Assembly (NCBI GenBank): GCA_965248915.1
Contig: OZ252216.1
Coordinates: forward strand, 2,232,001 to 2,296,000
DNA length: 64,000 bases
Direction of reading: 5' to 3'
DNA from: CBDFLA01 sp965248915
GTDB lineage: Bacteria > Pseudomonadota > Alphaproteobacteria > M2410
Numbering within the stretch: position 1 is the stretch's first letter; every line of letters begins with the position of its first letter. The notes beneath the pieces are model-generated. The model worked only from the letters and a program-made list of their open reading frames with translations, was not told the origin of the DNA and made no database searches. Below are positions 63,309 to 64,000 of the stretch, piece by piece. The position numbers and the translations under genes are program-made.

Positions 63309-64000
63309 ATGAGCAGATTGTGTGAAGGGCGCGTCACCATTGTGACAGGTGCAGGCCGAGGCATTGGTCGAGAGTACGCCATGATGTTGGCTGAGCATGG
63401 AGCCAAGGTCGTCGTCAATGATTTGGGCGGTGACCGACACGGCGCCGGCGGTGACAAAGGTCCAGCCCTCCAAGTGGTCGACGAAATCAAAGCGTTGGGT
63501 GGTGAAGCGGTAGCCAATGGTGACAATGTGGCCGATTGGGACGGCGCAAAACACATGATCGATCAAGCGATCACTGAATTTGGCAAACTGGACGCGGTGG
63601 TCAACAACGCGGGTATCTTGCGCGACCGTATGTTGGTCAACATGACAGAGCAAGAATGGGACGCGGTGATCAATGTGCATCTCAAAGGAACATTTGCGCC
63701 CGCTCATCACGCGGCCGCCTATTGGCGACAACTTGCTAAAGAAACCGGCACACCCGTCGATGCCCGCATCATCAACACCTCGTCTGTCTCAGGCATCTAC
63801 GGCAACCCGGGTCAATCAAACTACGGTGCCGCCAAAGCTGGCATTGCTGCCTTCACTGTGATCACCGCGCGCGAATTGCGTCGCTACGGCATCACGGTCA
63901 ATGCCATCGCGCCGGTTGCACACACGCGCATGACAGAAGACCTGGCCGAATACACCGAAGAACAGATTGCTAGGCGCGATCCTAAATATGTCGCACCAAT
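63309..64000 (+). CDS. SDR of the multifunctional enzyme type 2 (MFE-2) kind, cut by right edge
   Basis: Open at the window end, so 230 residues are visible. TGAGRGIGREYAMMLAEHGAKVV, NDLGGDRHGAGGDKG, NNAGILRDRMLVNM and the catalytic TSSVSGIYG/YGAAKAG (Ser, Tyr, Lys) identify an (R)-3-hydroxyacyl-CoA dehydrogenase-type SDR as found at the N-terminus of peroxisomal MFE-2 and its bacterial relatives. The usual substrates are 3-hydroxyacyl-CoAs of fatty acids or steroid side chains. GGGAG precedes the ATG. With the acyl-CoA dehydrogenase and synthetase it supports a beta-oxidation-like cluster. Whether the hydratase domain follows lies outside the window. Confidence 0.88.
   Translation, partial: MSRLCEGRVTIVTGAGRGIGREYAMMLAEHGAKVVVNDLGGDRHGAGGDKGPALQVVDEIKALGGEAVANGDNVADWDGAKHMIDQAITEFGKLDAVVNNAGILRDRMLVNMTEQEWDAVINVHLKGTFAPAHHAAAYWRQLAKETGTPVDARIINTSSVSGIYGNPGQSNYGAAKAGIAAFTVITARELRRYGITVNAIAPVAHTRMTEDLAEYTEEQIARRDPKYVAP

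Noticed and set aside
1..64000. CRISPR arrays, insertion sequences, prophage genes, rRNA
   Set aside because: No regularly spaced repeats, no transposase, integrase or phage structural genes, and no rRNA segments were seen; the region looks like stable chromosome.

Overview
The window is an ordinary chromosomal stretch of an alphaproteobacterium. The evidence is a CpdR-type response regulator, a full CtrA-type box, a hopanoid-type (HpnN) RND protein, an HisN-type histidinol phosphatase, an EF-G paralogue lacking the usual switch II histidine, and a small heat-shock gene with an alphaproteobacterial-style RpoH promoter and ROSE RNA thermometer. The order cannot be fixed from this sequence; the fatty-acid/acyl-CoA gene content and moderate GC would suit a marine heterotroph of the Parvibaculales/Rhodobiaceae kind, which is an inference. 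I see no insertion sequence, prophage, CRISPR array, rRNA or origin. Genes are densely packed on both strands.

Layout. 0-7.9 kb: the tail of an HpnN-like transporter (cut by the left edge), a VOC protein, a membrane protein, tRNA-Val(GAC), cpdR, N-formylglutamate amidohydrolase, a divergent murein-recycling pair (LD-carboxypeptidase and an Mpl/MurC-like ligase) and a GT4 glycosyltransferase behind a structured leader. 7.9-20.8 kb: quinone oxidoreductase, typA, an XRE regulator, a beta-helix protein coupled to hisN, then a minus-strand block (SCP2 protein, lipase-like hydrolase, PPOX protein, SppA), an acyl-CoA carboxyltransferase, an NTF2-like protein and a PPi-type phosphofructokinase.

20.8-22.0 kb is a compact module of two or three unrecognised genes (small protein(s) plus a four-helix membrane protein), the best candidate here for something undescribed. 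22-30.5 kb: nitrilase-like hydrolase, hsp20 under RpoH plus ROSE control, a lipase-family protein with an altered nucleophile elbow, L-threonine aldolase, glyoxalase I-like protein, a second GT4, msrA and an MMPL/HAE3 exporter.

30.5-38.5 kb: a PilZ-methyltransferase fusion preceded by a perfect CtrA-type box and convergent with a six-helix membrane histidine kinase, a possible signalling unit. It is followed by a GIN-domain secreted protein, a saccharopine-dehydrogenase-like oxidoreductase, an MFS transporter and an aminotransferase. 38.6-44.5 kb: a complete tripartite RND efflux operon. 44.8-49.2 kb: an EF-G-like factor translationally coupled to a LutA-like protein, an ABM-domain protein and a threonine dehydratase-like enzyme.

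49.5-55.5 kb: a TonB-dependent receptor, a CigR-like secreted protein bracketed by two strong terminators, and three TadE/TadG-type genes without the Tad machinery. 55.7-64 kb: NnrU-like protein, then an acyl-CoA metabolism cluster (acyl-CoA dehydrogenase, SDR, acyl-CoA synthetase, a G3E GTPase overlapping a metal-dependent amidohydrolase, and an SDR of the MFE-2 type that runs off the right edge).
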